Assembly (NCBI RefSeq): GCF_014648475.1
Contig: NZ_BMRE01000030.1
Location: forward strand, 40,738 to 104,737
Length of the DNA: 64,000 nucleotides
Direction: 5' to 3'
Origin: Lentzea flava
GTDB lineage: Bacteria > Actinomycetota > Actinomycetes > Mycobacteriales > Pseudonocardiaceae
Positions 49,642 to 60,003 of this stretch are shown here, one piece after another. Each line of letters begins with the position of its first letter. The stretch's first letter is position 1. The notes beneath the pieces were generated by a model. The model made no database searches. It was not told the DNA's origin and worked only from the letters and a program-made list of their open reading frames with translations. Position numbers and translations under genes: made by a program.

Positions 49642-51183
49642 CTAGCTGACCAGGGACAAACCACGGCGAACAGGTTCCGGCGTGACGGTCTGGGCCATCG
49701 GGACCACCACTTCCTCGCCGCCGATCTCCCGCGTGATCCACGGCCCGGACTCCGCCATGACCTTCAACGTGCGCACGTCCAGGGCGTTGATCCGCCCGTA
49801 GTACCACTCGTCGGTGGCGAGCGATCCCATCCGGCCCGCCAACCGCTTCTTGATCTCCAGCACCCGCTCGAACAGCGTCCGGACGAGGGCCGCGCGGTCG
49901 AACGGGCCCTGCAGGCCCTCGCGGATGCGGTCCTCGATGCCGCGCGGCACGCCCTCGGAGTCCGGCATCAGCATGGTGGTCCAGGCGCGGGACTTCTCGC
50001 GGTACTGCAGCTGTTGCATGATGCCCTCGTGCTGGGCGAAGTCGGCGGCGCGGAAAGGCTTGCCGCGCCAGCGCTTCTGCAGGTTCACGGCAAGTGAGAG
50101 CGCGCTCTTCAGGCCCGTGTTCAGGCCTCGGCCCGGCCAGAAGTGCAGCGAGTTGGCGGCGTCGCCCAGCAGGAAGCCGAAGGTCGACGGGCCGAGCTGG
50201 GCCGTGAACTTCGACATCTGCTGCATGCCGAGGGTGAACGAGGTGATGCCCACGACGTCCGCCGCGCCGACGCCGAAGAAGCGCAGGCCGTCGAGAATTC
50301 GGGGCCACAGGTAGGAAAGCTTGTCGACGGACGGCTTGAAGACGGCGCGGTGGCGGTCGCAGACGAAGCGGCCGTCGGCAGGGCGCATCGTGCAGCCGAA
50401 CTTGCCGATGCACGCTACCGGGCCGTTCTCGCCCAGCGCGACGATCTCGGAGGCTTCCTCGGCCGTCAGGCGCATGTTGATGAAGCCGCCGCCGAGCGAG
50501 TTGAAGAGGAACCTGTTCTGGGCCACGGTCAACGGCACGGTGTGCTCGTCGGGGACCTTCGCCGTGACGCGGATGCCGAGCACTCGCTCGTCCAGCGGGG
50601 AACCGTCCACGGAGAACAGTTCGCGGCTCGGCGTGCCGAAGTGGGCCGAGAGGGAGGCGCGGGTGGCGGAACGGGCGCCGTCGGCGATCGCCAGCACGTG
50701 CAGGCCGTCCCAGCGGTCGGGCTTGGTGTAGGCGGCCGGGATCACCTCGATGCCGTAGACGTCCTGGGCCAGGTCCAGCAGGGCGTCCTCGATCCAGCGG
50801 ATCTTGATGTTGCGCGGGCGGCCCTTCGACTCGGGCGAGTCCGGGCCGAGCGGCCACATCTCCGAGAACTTGCCCGGCACGAAAAGCCGTTGCTGCACAG
50901 CGGAAGGCAGCGCGGACCACACGTTGCTCTGCAGCGTCACGACCTGCTCGCGGCGGTTGTTGCCCTCGGCGGCGCCGCGCCACACGACTCGGTTGCCGCG
51001 GCGCATCCAGCGGCGGTCGTACACGCGCAGCGCGACCTGGTCGCCCAGCAACGACTTCAGGGTGCACGCGAACGCGAGACCGACAGGACCACCGCCCGCG
51101 ACGTCGACCCGCAGCGGGGTGGTCTGGCGCAACCGCAGCACCTGACCACCCTGGCGCGGCAGCAACAGCGTCTTCTGGTCCAT
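49642..51183 (-). CDS. FAD-dependent monooxygenase-like protein
   Basis: A 513-aa flavoprotein of the aromatic-hydroxylase superfamily. The dinucleotide-binding motif is VDVAGGGPVGLAFACTL, and the second FAD motif is FLLGDAANSLHFWPGRGLNTGLKSALSLA with GD in place. The middle lacks a clear DG...R motif but has IADGARSATR. The long C-terminal part (QYREKSRAWTTMLMPDSEG... DEWYYGRINALD) is unlike PHBH-type enzymes. The WPGRGLNTG pattern recalls MICAL-like or kynurenine-type oxygenases. The substrate is unknown. The ATG at 51183 follows GAGGGGG by about 7 nt. Confidence 0.75.
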   Translation of the reverse strand: MDQKTLLLPRQGGQVLRLRQTTPLRVDVAGGGPVGLAFACTLKSLLGDQVALRVYDRRWMRRGNRVVWRGAAEGNNRREQVVTLQSNVWSALPSAVQQRLFVPGKFSEMWPLGPDSPESKGRPRNIKIRWIEDALLDLAQDVYGIEVIPAAYTKPDRWDGLHVLAIADGARSATRASLSAHFGTPSRELFSVDGSPLDERVLGIRVTAKVPDEHTVPLTVAQNRFLFNSLGGGFINMRLTAEEASEIVALGENGPVACIGKFGCTMRPADGRFVCDRHRAVFKPSVDKLSYLWPRILDGLRFFGVGAADVVGITSFTLGMQQMSKFTAQLGPSTFGFLLGDAANSLHFWPGRGLNTGLKSALSLAVNLQKRWRGKPFRAADFAQHEGIMQQLQYREKSRAWTTMLMPDSEGVPRGIEDRIREGLQGPFDRAALVRTLFERVLEIKKRLAGRMGSLATDEWYYGRINALDVRTLKVMAESGPWITREIGGEEVVVPMAQTVTPEPVRRGLSLVS

Positions 51184-51241
51184 CACCCGTCCCCCTCGAT
51201 CATGTTCGACGGCGGGAACACGTAGCGAGACGGGTGACGGT

Positions 51242-51415
51242 TCAACGATTTTCGAGGAAGTTCTTCCAGGCAGCAGAAGAGAAGGTCAGAACGCCTCCGG
51301 AGGGGTTCTTCGAGTCGCGAACGAGCGCGTCGTGGGCCAGTGACACCTCGACGCAGTTGTCGTCCTCGGTCGCGCCGCTGTAGCTGCTCTTACGCCAAGC
51401 GCGGTCCTGGATCAT
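51242..51415 (-). CDS. DUF397 protein
   Basis: A 57-aa actinobacterial DUF397 protein: WRKSSYSGATEDDNCVEVSL, VRDSKNPSGGVLTFSSAAWKNFL. It lies downstream of, and overlaps by 26 nt, an XRE-DUF5753 regulator. In Streptomyces such pairs (bldB/whiJ-like systems) act together, the small protein modulating the DNA-binding partner. Confidence 0.9.
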   Translation of the reverse strand: MIQDRAWRKSSYSGATEDDNCVEVSLAHDALVRDSKNPSGGVLTFSSAAWKNFLENR

Positions 51416-52238
51416 TGAGTTCCTCTCGCGGTCGGCCGACGTACTCCGCCAGCTTGCTCCGCGATTGTTCCTCATCCAAGGCGACCTCGCCCAAACGGTC
51501 GAACAGCAGCCTGATCCGAGCGATGGCGCCAGGGTCCTGCACGAACAGCTTCGCCAGGTCGGTGGAGGTGAAGGCGATCGGCCTCTCCTTCTCGTACTCC
51601 CACAGCACGCACCCGGTGGCCACCAAGGGCGCGTCCGCGGGCACGATCCTGACCAGGTGCGTGTTGAACAGCAGGCGCGCGTACTGGTCTTCCATGATCC
51701 GGCTGTCGCCCACCTGGGTCTGCAACGCGTGCTCATGGATGTAGAACAAGCAAGTCGGCCGGTTGTGTCGGCGCAGGATCGACTGGCGGTCCATCCGGAA
51801 CTGGACGACGGCCGGGATGCGCTCCTCCGGGATGAACCCGCCCATCCGGTAGAGAGCGTCGGCGTACTCCGGGGTCTGGATGAGGCCGGGGACGGCCTGC
51901 GGGTCGTAGCTGACGATCGACTTGGCGGTGGACTCGGCTCGGGCGAGCGTGCGGAGGTTGTCCGACACCTGCACGATGTACTCGTCGAAGGCGTTGCGCC
52001 ACTTGCGTTTGAAGTCCTCGAAGAAGTCGATGTCCTTGCCGCACATCGTCAGGTACTGCACGAGGTCGATCTCGCTGGCGCGGTACTTGCCGTGCTCGAT
52101 CGTCGAGACCTTGCTGGGGTCCCAGCCCAGCCGGATGGCGAGTGCGTTGCCGGTCAGGCCGGTGCACGTCTCTCGCAAGCGGCGCAGTTCATCGCCCAAG
52201 TCCCGGCTGTATGCGGTGGATGGAGTAGTCGTGGCCAT
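51390..52238 (-). CDS. XRE-family regulator with DUF5753 domain (WhiJ-like)
   Basis: A 282-aa DNA-binding regulator. The N-terminal helix-turn-helix is ELRRLRETCTGLTGNALAIRLGWDPSKVSTIEHGKYRAS. The DUF5753 domain follows (AKSIVSYDPQAVPGLIQTPEYADALY... RMDRQSILRR... FYIHEHALQTQVGD... VLWEYEKERPIAFTSTDLAKLF). It forms a pair with the overlapping DUF397 gene. The divergent gene starts 132 nt away and encodes an export adaptor, so control of that operon is possible but unproven. Confidence 0.9.
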   Translation of the reverse strand: MATTTPSTAYSRDLGDELRRLRETCTGLTGNALAIRLGWDPSKVSTIEHGKYRASEIDLVQYLTMCGKDIDFFEDFKRKWRNAFDEYIVQVSDNLRTLARAESTAKSIVSYDPQAVPGLIQTPEYADALYRMGGFIPEERIPAVVQFRMDRQSILRRHNRPTCLFYIHEHALQTQVGDSRIMEDQYARLLFNTHLVRIVPADAPLVATGCVLWEYEKERPIAFTSTDLAKLFVQDPGAIARIRLLFDRLGEVALDEEQSRSKLAEYVGRPREELNDPGPRLA

Positions 52239-52369
52239 GCCATCGACGCTAAGGCTTGCTCTTTGAGCACGAACCTGCTCATTCGGGTGAAAACGGAATG
52301 CCCGATCATCAGGAAACTGCCAGGAAACTCGCAGCCTGTCTACAGCTGAAGCGGCAACGATCCGCTGTC

Positions 52370-53421
52370 ATGACTCGACGTCGCAGATCCTTGTTGATCA
52401 ACGGACTGCTGGTGGTGGTGCTCCTCGGTGCCGGTGTGGCCGGCTACCTGGTGTTCTTCGGCTCCTCCGGCAACGCCCAGACCACCGCCGCACGCACGGC
52501 GGCCGCCGCGAACCGCGACGTCAGCGAGGTGGTCACGGCGTCGGGCACGGTGCAGAGCTCGTTCAGCGCCGCGGCGTCGTTCGGCACGAGCGGCACGGTC
52601 ACCGAGGTCAACGTCAAGGTCGGCGACGTCGTCACGAAGGGTCAGCAGCTCGCCAAGCTCGATCCGACGCAGGCGCAGCTGCAGGTCGACATCGCGCAGG
52701 GCAACCTCGACACGGCGGCGCTGAAGGGCACGGCCACCACGGCGTACCGGCAGGCCGAGCTCGCGCTCAAGCAGGCGCAGGACGCGCTCGCCGCCACCAC
52801 GCTGACGGCGCCCGGTGACGGCACGATCACCTCCGTCACCGGTTCGGTCGGGCAGAAGGTCGGCGGCAACGCCACGTCCGGGTTCGTCGTCGTCACCGAC
52901 CTGAAGAACCTGGTGCTGCACGCGAACGTCTCCGAGTCCGACGTCAGCAAGCTCAAGGCCGACCAGGCCGCGACCGTCACCGTCAACGCCATGGCCACGC
53001 AGCCGATCCAGGCCAAGGTCGCGCAGGTCGACCTCACCCCCACCACGTCGAACAACGTCGTCCAGTACGGCGTGACGCTCACCCTCACCGATCCGCCCGC
53101 CGGGTTGCGGCCGGGTCAGTCCGCGAGCGTCGAGATCACGATCAGCCAGGCGTCGAACGTGCTCGCCGTGCCCGCGGCCGCCGTGCAGACGGTGAACAAC
53201 CAGAGCACGGTCCAGGTGCTGGAGAACGGCGCCGAGACCCGCAAGACCGTCGAGGTCGGGGTGCGCGGCGACCAGTACGTGGAGATCAAGTCTGGGCTGA
53301 CGGCGGGCGAGGAGGTCGTGCTGCCACCGGTGACCACGTCGACCAACACGAACCGCCAGCCGCAGCAAGGAAACTTCCCCGGCACCGGCACCGGGAACCG
53401 CAACGGTGGCGGGTTCGGCCG

Positions 53422-53425
<4 letters not shown>
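52370..53425 (+). CDS. MacA-like periplasmic-adaptor-type protein (HlyD family)
   Basis: A 351-aa membrane-fusion-type adaptor. One N-terminal helix (LLINGLLVVVLLGAGVAGYLVFF) anchors it, followed by barrel-sandwich lipoyl halves (VTASGTVQSSFSAAASFGTSGTVTEVNVKVGDVVTKGQQLAKLD and TLTAPGDGTITSVTGSVGQKVGG), a short helical hairpin, and beta-barrel and membrane-proximal domains ending in a Gly/Asn-rich tail (NFPGTGTGNRNGGGFG). First gene of a MacAB-like operon; the stop overlaps the ATPase start by 4 nt. In Gram-positives such adaptors work with MacB-like transporters in peptide export or resistance. Confidence 0.85.
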
Positions 53426-54098
<673 letters not shown>

Positions 54099-54102
<4 letters not shown>

Positions 54103-55289
54103 GACTGTTCGACATCGCCGCGTTCGCCGTGCGCGGGCTGACGGCCAACAAGATGCGGTCCGGGCTCACCACGCTGGGCATCCTGATCGGTGTCGCGTCG
54201 GTGATCCTGCTGATCGCGGTGGGCAACGGCGCGTCGAGCGCGGTGCAGCAGAGCATCGCCGGGCTCGGCACCAACATCCTGACGATCAGCCCGCAGCGCG
54301 CCCAGCCGGGCAGCCCGGTCAAGCCGCTGACCACGGCGGACGCGGCGGCGCTGGTCGGCCCCGACTCCCCCGACGTCAAGTACGCGTCGCCGGTCGTGTC
54401 CGCGCAGGCGACCGCGGGCTACGGCGGCACCAGCTACGCGATCAGCCAGTTCATCGGGACCGATCCGCGTTACTTCGAGACGACGAACAGCGGTGTCGCG
54501 CAGGGGAACCTGTTCTCCGACAACGACGTCCAGCAGGCGCGCAAGGTCGTGGTGATCGGTGCGACCGTGGCGACGCAGCTCTTCCCCGGTGTCGATCCGG
54601 TCGGGAAGTCCATGCTGGTCAACAACATCCCGTTCACGGTCGTCGGAGTGCTCGCGGCGAAGGGCTCCAGCGGGTTGCAGGACGCCGACGACATGGCCGT
54701 GGCACCGCTGACGACCACGCAGAACGCGTTGACCGGCTACGGCAGCCTCACCCAGATCGTCGTGCAGGCGCGGTCGGCCGACGCGTTGCCGAACGCGCAG
54801 GCCCAGGTGACGACGATCCTCAACGGACGGCACCGGATCAGCCAGACCGCGGACTACCGGATCCTCAGCCAGGATCAGCTGCTCACCGCGCGGACCGCGA
54901 CGACGGAGACGTTCACCGTGCTGCTGGCGTCGGTGGCGGCGATCTCCTTGCTGGTGGGCGGAATCGGCATCACGAACATCATGCTGGTGACCGTCACCGA
55001 GCGGATCCGCGAGATCGGCATCCGCAAGGCCGTCGGCGCGCCTCGTTCGTCGATCCTCGGCCAGTTCCTGATCGAGGCGACGCTGCTGAGCCTGTTCGGC
55101 GGTGCGCTGGGCGTGGCCGCGGGGATGCTCGGCACCCAGTTCACCATCGCGGGCATCAAGCCCGTGCTCGTGCCGTCGTCGGTGCTGCTCGCGTTCGCGG
55201 TGTCGGCGTTGATCGGCCTGTTCTTCGGCAGCTACCCGGCCTCGCGCGCGGCGAAGCTCCGTCCCATCGAAGCCCTCAGGCACGAATAG
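54099..55289 (+). CDS. MacB-type ABC transporter permease
   Basis: A 396-aa permease with the type VII ABC layout. One N-terminal helix (SGLTTLGILIGVASVILLIAVGNG) is followed by a large extracytoplasmic MacB periplasmic-core domain (residues about 45-270). Three C-terminal helices complete it (VLLASVAAISLLVGGIGITNIMLV with the coupling ERIREIGIRKAVGA, SILGQFLIEATLLSLFGGALGVAAG, and VLLAFAVSALIGLFFGSYPA). It forms the transporter with the preceding ATPase and adaptor. The GTG start overlaps the ATPase stop. Confidence 0.9.
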
Positions 55290-55300
55290 GAGTCCGGCAA

Positions 55301-55756
55301 GTGACCGACCCACTGGAGAACGACCTCACCGCCGAGCTGAAGGAGCGCAAGGCGGGCGTCGGCAAGACCACGATCGTCCTGGGTGTCGCGGTGCTCGTCA
55401 TCGTCGCGTTCGTCGGCGGGGTGTTCGTGCAGAAGTCCTTCGGTTCCACGCAGACCCCGACGCGCCAGAACGCCGCCGCCCGGCAGTTCAACGGAACCCC
55501 GCCGTCCGGGACGAACCGCGGCGGCCGGGGCACGATCGGCACCATCGACCACGTCGACGGCACCACGGTGTACGTGAAGACGCAGAACGGCGAGATCGTC
55601 AACGTGTCCACTTCGGACTCCACAAAGGTGCAGATCACCTCCGACGGCAAGCTGACCGACCTGAAGGCGGGCCAGCAGGTGGTCGTGCAGGGCCAGCAGG
55701 GCTCGGACGGCACGGTGACCGCGCAGACGCTGACCCAGCGGCCGCCCAACGGCTGA
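55301..55756 (+). CDS. Membrane-anchored DUF5666-like protein
   Basis: A 151-aa protein with a cytosolic N-tail, one helix (TIVLGVAVLVIVAFVGGVFV), a low-complexity linker rich in N, G and T, and a C-terminal OB-like domain (GTIGTIDHVDGTTVYVKTQNGEIVNVSTSDSTKVQ... LKAGQQVVVQGQQGSDGTVTAQTL) similar to DUF5666. It is carried between the permease and the two-component genes and is 1 nt from the regulator start, so it may be an accessory sensor or exported partner of the transporter. Confidence 0.7.
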   Translation: MTDPLENDLTAELKERKAGVGKTTIVLGVAVLVIVAFVGGVFVQKSFGSTQTPTRQNAAARQFNGTPPSGTNRGGRGTIGTIDHVDGTTVYVKTQNGEIVNVSTSDSTKVQITSDGKLTDLKAGQQVVVQGQQGSDGTVTAQTLTQRPPNG

Positions 55757-56448
55757 TGCAGGATTCACGCGTGGAACGTGGCCGGTTGCTCGTCGTCGAG
55801 GACGAACCCAGCATCCGCGAGCTGCTGTGCGCGAGCCTGCGGTTCGCGGGGTTCGCCGTGTCCAGCGCGGCGACCGGCGGCGAGGCACTGCAGGCTGCCC
55901 GCACGGACCCGCCGGACCTGGTGCTGCTCGACGTGATGCTGCCCGACCGCGACGGGTTCGAGGTGGTGCGGCGGCTGCGGGGCGGTGGCGTGCGGGTGCC
56001 GGTGCTGTACCTGACGGCGCGCGACAGCCCGGACGACCGGGTCACCGGCCTGACGATCGGCGGCGACGGGTACATCACCAAGCCGTTCAGCCTGGAGGAG
56101 GTCATCGCCCGCGTCACCGCCGTGCTGCGCCGCACCCGGCCAGGCTCCGAGAGCGAGCAGCTGACCTGCGGCGATCTCTCGCTGGACGTGGAGAGCCACG
56201 TCGTGCGGCGCGGCACGCGGGTCGTGGAGCTGTCGCCGACCGAGTTCCGGCTGCTGCACTACCTAATGCGCAACAGCGGCCGGGTGCTGTCGAAGGCGCA
56301 GATCCTCGACCAGGTGTGGTCCCACGACTTCGACGGCGACGTCGGCGTGGTCGAGTCGTACATCTCGTACCTGCGGCGCAAGGTGGACGCCGTGGAGCCG
56401 CGGCTGATCCACACGGTGCGCGGCCTGGGCTACATGATTCGCCCATGA
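55756..56448 (+). CDS. OmpR/PhoB-type response regulator of the MacAB-like operon
   Basis: A 230-aa regulator: receiver domain with Glu15/Asp16, phospho-Asp59 (LVLLDVMLPDRDG), Thr (LYLTARDSP) and Lys (YITKPF). The winged-helix effector domain carries TEFRLLHYLMRNSGRVLSKAQILDQVW and GVVESYISYLRRKVDAVEPRLIHTVRGLGYMI. The start overlaps the previous stop by 1 nt and the stop overlaps the kinase ATG by 4 nt, so transporter and control system are one transcript. Confidence 0.92.
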   Translation: MQDSRVERGRLLVVEDEPSIRELLCASLRFAGFAVSSAATGGEALQAARTDPPDLVLLDVMLPDRDGFEVVRRLRGGGVRVPVLYLTARDSPDDRVTGLTIGGDGYITKPFSLEEVIARVTAVLRRTRPGSESEQLTCGDLSLDVESHVVRRGTRVVELSPTEFRLLHYLMRNSGRVLSKAQILDQVWSHDFDGDVGVVESYISYLRRKVDAVEPRLIHTVRGLGYMIRP

Positions 56449-57707
56449 CGTTGCGCGTGCGGCTCGTGGTCGTGCTCGTCGCCCTGGTGGCCGCGGGCCT
56501 GTTCGGCACGTGGCTGATCGGCTCGAAGGTGATGGAGAACTACCTGCTGGGCCAGCTCGACGCGCGGCTGGACCGGGCGGTGTCGACGCCGAGGACGTTC
56601 CCCCTGCGCGACAACATGCTGCTGCGCGACGCGCAGGGTGTTGTCGCGGGCACGCCGTTCGAGGGCCTGCCCGCGTACGGGACGCTGACGGCGGGCGAGC
56701 ACGTCACGGTCGGCACGCACCGGGTCGTGATGCGGAAGTTCGACGACGTCGAGCTGGTCGCGGTGGCGGACCAGTCGGAGGTCGACAGGGCGGTCGGCGA
56801 CCTGCGGGTGGCGTTCCTGCTGATCAGCCTCGGCGCGCTGATCCTGGTGGGGATGGCGGGCTATGCGCTGGTGCGGGCGTCCACGCGGGCGTTGGAGGAG
56901 GTCGAGCAGGTCGCGGGCGAGATCGCGGCCGGCGACCTCTCGCGGCGGGTGCCGGTGCGGCGGCCGGGCAGCGAGGTCGGGCGGCTGGCGTCGGCGCTGA
57001 ACACGATGCTCGGGCAGATCGAGCAGGCGTTCGCGGTGCGGGTGAGCTCGGAGAACCGGATGCGCCAGTTCGTCGCTGATGCGTCGCATGAGCTGCGCAC
57101 GCCGCTGACGTCGATTCGGGGCTATGCCGAGCTCTACCGGCAGGGTGCTGCTCCGGACGCCGGCGAGGTGTTACGGCGCATCGAGGACCAGGCCGCGCGG
57201 ATGGGCGTGCTCGTCGAGGACCTGCTGCAGCTGGCCAGGCTCGACTCGGAACAGCCGCTGACACTGTCCACTGTGGACCTCGTCGTGCTGGTGACCGATG
57301 CGGTGCACGAGGCGCGGGTGCGGGATCCGCAACGCTCGGTGTCGCTGGACCTTCCCGGTGTGCCGGTGCTGGTCGACGGCGATGACGCGCGGGTGCGGCA
57401 GGTGCTGACGAACCTGCTGGACAACGCGTTGACGCACACGCCGGCCGGGTCGCCGATCGAGGTGCGGCTCACGCCGGACGTGATCGAGGTGGCCGATCAC
57501 GGGCCGGGGATGGAGCCCGAGCAGGCCGCGCGGGTGTTCGAACGCTTCTACCGCGTGGATCCGGCGCGTGGACCCGGTGGTGCCGGGCTGGGGCTGGCGA
57601 TCGTGGCGGCGCTGGTGGCGGCGCACGGCTGGCGGGTGGAGGTGGACACCGCGCCGGGTGAGGGCGCGGTGTTCCGGGTGCTGTTCGGCGTCAGTGAGCG
57701 TCCGTGA
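56445..57707 (+). CDS. Sensor histidine kinase (EnvZ/BaeS type)
   Basis: A 420-aa membrane kinase. Two helices (LVVVLVALVAAGLFGTWLIG and LLISLGALILVGMAGYALV) flank an extracytoplasmic sensor of about 110 residues. HAMP (about 150-195), HisKA with phospho-His215 (ADASHELRTPLTS) and HATPase (DNALTHTPAGSP, DHGPGMEPEQAARVFERFYR, GAGLGLAIV) follow. It should sense a substrate or damage relieved by the MacAB-like exporter. Its 3' end overlaps the convergent monooxygenase by 17 nt. Confidence 0.92.
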   Translation: MTLRVRLVVVLVALVAAGLFGTWLIGSKVMENYLLGQLDARLDRAVSTPRTFPLRDNMLLRDAQGVVAGTPFEGLPAYGTLTAGEHVTVGTHRVVMRKFDDVELVAVADQSEVDRAVGDLRVAFLLISLGALILVGMAGYALVRASTRALEEVEQVAGEIAAGDLSRRVPVRRPGSEVGRLASALNTMLGQIEQAFAVRVSSENRMRQFVADASHELRTPLTSIRGYAELYRQGAAPDAGEVLRRIEDQAARMGVLVEDLLQLARLDSEQPLTLSTVDLVVLVTDAVHEARVRDPQRSVSLDLPGVPVLVDGDDARVRQVLTNLLDNALTHTPAGSPIEVRLTPDVIEVADHGPGMEPEQAARVFERFYRVDPARGPGGAGLGLAIVAALVAAHGWRVEVDTAPGEGAVFRVLFGVSERP

Positions 57708-58788
57708 GCAGGTCGACCAGCTTCTCCGGCGGCTCGTCGCCGAACAGGCTCTCGGCGATGCCGTCGGTGTCCTCGACGGTCCGCACCGCCCGCACGATCA
57801 TGGCCTCCTCGTACTCGGTCAGCGCGCGCTCGACGTCGTCGGGGTGCGCGGCGAGCGCCTTGGCGAGCTCGGCGCCGTCCAACATGGCCAGGTTGGCGCC
57901 TTCGCCGTTCGCCACCGTCAGGTGGGCGGCGTCGCCGAGGAGCGTCACGCCCGGCACCCGGTCCCAGCGCAGTCCGGACGGCAGCCGGAAGTGCGGCCGG
58001 AACACCGGAGTTGTGTCGGACTCGCTGATCAGCGCGGTCAGCTCGGGGGCCCAGCCCTCGAACTCCCGCACGACCTGTGCGGGGTCCGTGACGTCGATGC
58101 CGTCGAACCACTCCAGCGGCCGGGTGAACTCCACGTAGGCGTGCAGGGTGTCGCCGCGCTCGCGGTGGGCGAAGATCCCCTTGCCCTGGCCGGGAGCGAA
58201 CATCGAACCGCCACCGACGGCCTTCGCGGCGGCGGGGTGCGCGGTGTCGGCGTGGTACAGGTAGGTCTCAACGAACGCCAGGCCCGCGTACTCGGGCTTG
58301 GCGCCGGTCAGCACCGCGCGGACCTTCGACCACGCGCCGTCCGCGCCGACCAGCAGCTCCGCCTTCACCGTGCTGCCGTTGGCGAACGTCACCTCACGGC
58401 CTTGGACGCTGATCACCTTGTGGCCCCATCGGACCGTGCCCGCGGGAAGTGAGTCGAGCAGCATCTGCCGCAGGTCGGCGCGCTGCACCTCGGGGCGCCC
58501 GCCGGTGCCGTCGTCGTTCTTCTCGAACAGGACCTCGCCCCGGGGGCTCAGCACCCGCAGCGCCTGGCGGCCTTCGAGGACCAGGCCGCGGAACTCGTCC
58601 ATCAGCCCGGCGGCCTCGATCGCGAGCTGGCCGTTGTAGTCGTGGATGTCGAGCATTCCGCCCTGCGACCGCGCCGACGGTGACTCCTCCGCCTCGTAGA
58701 CGACGGACGGGATGCCGTGGACGTGCAGGACGCGAGCGAGGGTGAGACCGCCGAGACCGGCACCGATGATCGTGACTGGAGTGTGCAT
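57691..58788 (-). CDS. FAD-dependent monooxygenase, TetX-like
   Basis: A 365-aa group A flavin monooxygenase: VTIIGAGLGGLTLARVLHVHGI, the ELLVGADGAWSKVR motif and VTLLGDAAHLTVANGEGANLAMLDG. The overall pattern (EAEESPSARSQGGMLDIHDYNGQLAIEAAGL, QRADLRQMLLDSLP) is close to the tetracycline-inactivating TetX group, but many such homologues have other aromatic substrates. ATG 58788 is chosen because the beta-alpha-beta fold begins at once. It follows the galactonate gene by 72 nt on the same strand and is probably separate. Confidence 0.8.
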   Translation of the reverse strand: MHTPVTIIGAGLGGLTLARVLHVHGIPSVVYEAEESPSARSQGGMLDIHDYNGQLAIEAAGLMDEFRGLVLEGRQALRVLSPRGEVLFEKNDDGTGGRPEVQRADLRQMLLDSLPAGTVRWGHKVISVQGREVTFANGSTVKAELLVGADGAWSKVRAVLTGAKPEYAGLAFVETYLYHADTAHPAAAKAVGGGSMFAPGQGKGIFAHRERGDTLHAYVEFTRPLEWFDGIDVTDPAQVVREFEGWAPELTALISESDTTPVFRPHFRLPSGLRWDRVPGVTLLGDAAHLTVANGEGANLAMLDGAELAKALAAHPDDVERALTEYEEAMIVRAVRTVEDTDGIAESLFGDEPPEKLVDLLTDAH

Positions 58789-58860
58789 GAGGCAACACTG
58801 GCGAGCTCCGCTGGCACCAGCCGCACACACCGCTGGTACGCGGCTGGCAGGCGCTGTCAG

Positions 58861-60003
58861 CTACCACTCGGCGAAGCTGCCGTCGTCGTGCCGCCAGATC
58901 GGGGACCGCCACGCGTGCCCGATCTCGGCGGCCCTGCGCACGGCGTCCTCGTCGACCTCCACGCCGAGGCCGGGCCCTGCCGGGCGCGCGAACCAGCCGT
59001 CCACCACCCGCACCGGCGCCATGTCCACCAGGTACGCCGGGTCGGTGCCGTGGTAGTGCATGCCCGCGCTCTGTTCCTGGATGAGGAAGTTCGGCGTGGT
59101 GAAGGCGACCTGCAACGACGCCGCCAGCGAGATCGGCCCGAGTGGACAGTGCGGCGCGATCGAGGCTCCGTAGATCTCGGCCAGCGACCCGATGCGCCGC
59201 AGCTCCGAGATGCCGCCGGCGTGCGACGGGTCGGGCTGCACGACCGCCACGCCCGCCTCCAGCACGGGTTTGAACTCCCAGCGCGAGTAGAGCCGCTCCC
59301 CCGTCGCGATCGGCACGGTCGACGCCTGCACCACCGACGCCAGAACCTCGGCCGGCAGCTCGGGCAGCACCGGTTCCTCCACGAACATCGGCTGCACCTC
59401 CTCGAGCATGCGCACCAGACGTCGTGCCATGGCAGGGGAAACGCGGCCGTGGAAGTCGATCGCGAGATCACCGTCCTGCCCCAGCGCCTCGCGGGCCTCG
59501 CGGGCGCGGTCCAGCACGGCGTGGGCGTCGGCGGGTGAGGCGATGGGCCGCATCTCGGGCGTGGCGTTCATCTTCACGGCGGTGAAGCCTGCGGAAACCT
59601 GCCGTGCCACCGCCTCGAAGATGCCGTCCGGACGGTCGCCGCCCACCCACGAGTAGGCGCGGACGCGGTCGCGGACCGGGCCGCCGAGCAGCTCGTGGAC
59701 GGGCAGGCCGCGCGCTTTGCCGGCGATGTCCCACAACGCGTGGTCGTAGCCGGAGAGCGCCGACGACAGCACCGGGCCGCCCCGGTAGAAACCGCCGCGG
59801 CGCAGGACCTGCCAGAGGTCCTCCACGCGCAACGGGTCCTGGCCGATCACCAGCTCGGCGAGCTCGTGGACGGCCGCGCGGACCGTCTCGGCCCTGCCCT
59901 CGACCACCGGCTCACCCCAGCCGGTCACCCCCTCGTCCGTGTTCACCTTCAGGAACAACCAGCGGGGCTCGACCAGGAACGTCTCGACCGCCGTCACCTT
60001 CAT
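58861..60003 (-). CDS. dgoD: D-galactonate dehydratase (enolase superfamily)
   Basis: It converts D-galactonate to 2-dehydro-3-deoxy-D-galactonate. At 380 aa it matches DgoD in length and in landmark numbering: Asp183 and His185 (LAIDFHGRV), the Glu of FVEEPVLPE, the Glu of ATGERLYSRWEF and the base His of IAPHCPLGP. The N-terminal capping domain contains FYRGGPVLSSALSGYDHALWDIAGKA. The ATGA overlap with the upstream SDR gene indicates co-translation. It is the third gene of the galactose module. Confidence 0.88.
   Translation of the reverse strand: MKVTAVETFLVEPRWLFLKVNTDEGVTGWGEPVVEGRAETVRAAVHELAELVIGQDPLRVEDLWQVLRRGGFYRGGPVLSSALSGYDHALWDIAGKARGLPVHELLGGPVRDRVRAYSWVGGDRPDGIFEAVARQVSAGFTAVKMNATPEMRPIASPADAHAVLDRAREAREALGQDGDLAIDFHGRVSPAMARRLVRMLEEVQPMFVEEPVLPELPAEVLASVVQASTVPIATGERLYSRWEFKPVLEAGVAVVQPDPSHAGGISELRRIGSLAEIYGASIAPHCPLGPISLAASLQVAFTTPNFLIQEQSAGMHYHGTDPAYLVDMAPVRVVDGWFARPAGPGLGVEVDEDAVRRAAEIGHAWRSPIWRHDDGSFAEW

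Noticed and set aside
57691..58788. Tetracycline-resistance gene tetX
   Set aside because: Similarity in motifs is clear, but related flavin enzymes with other substrates are common and no tetracycline context is seen.
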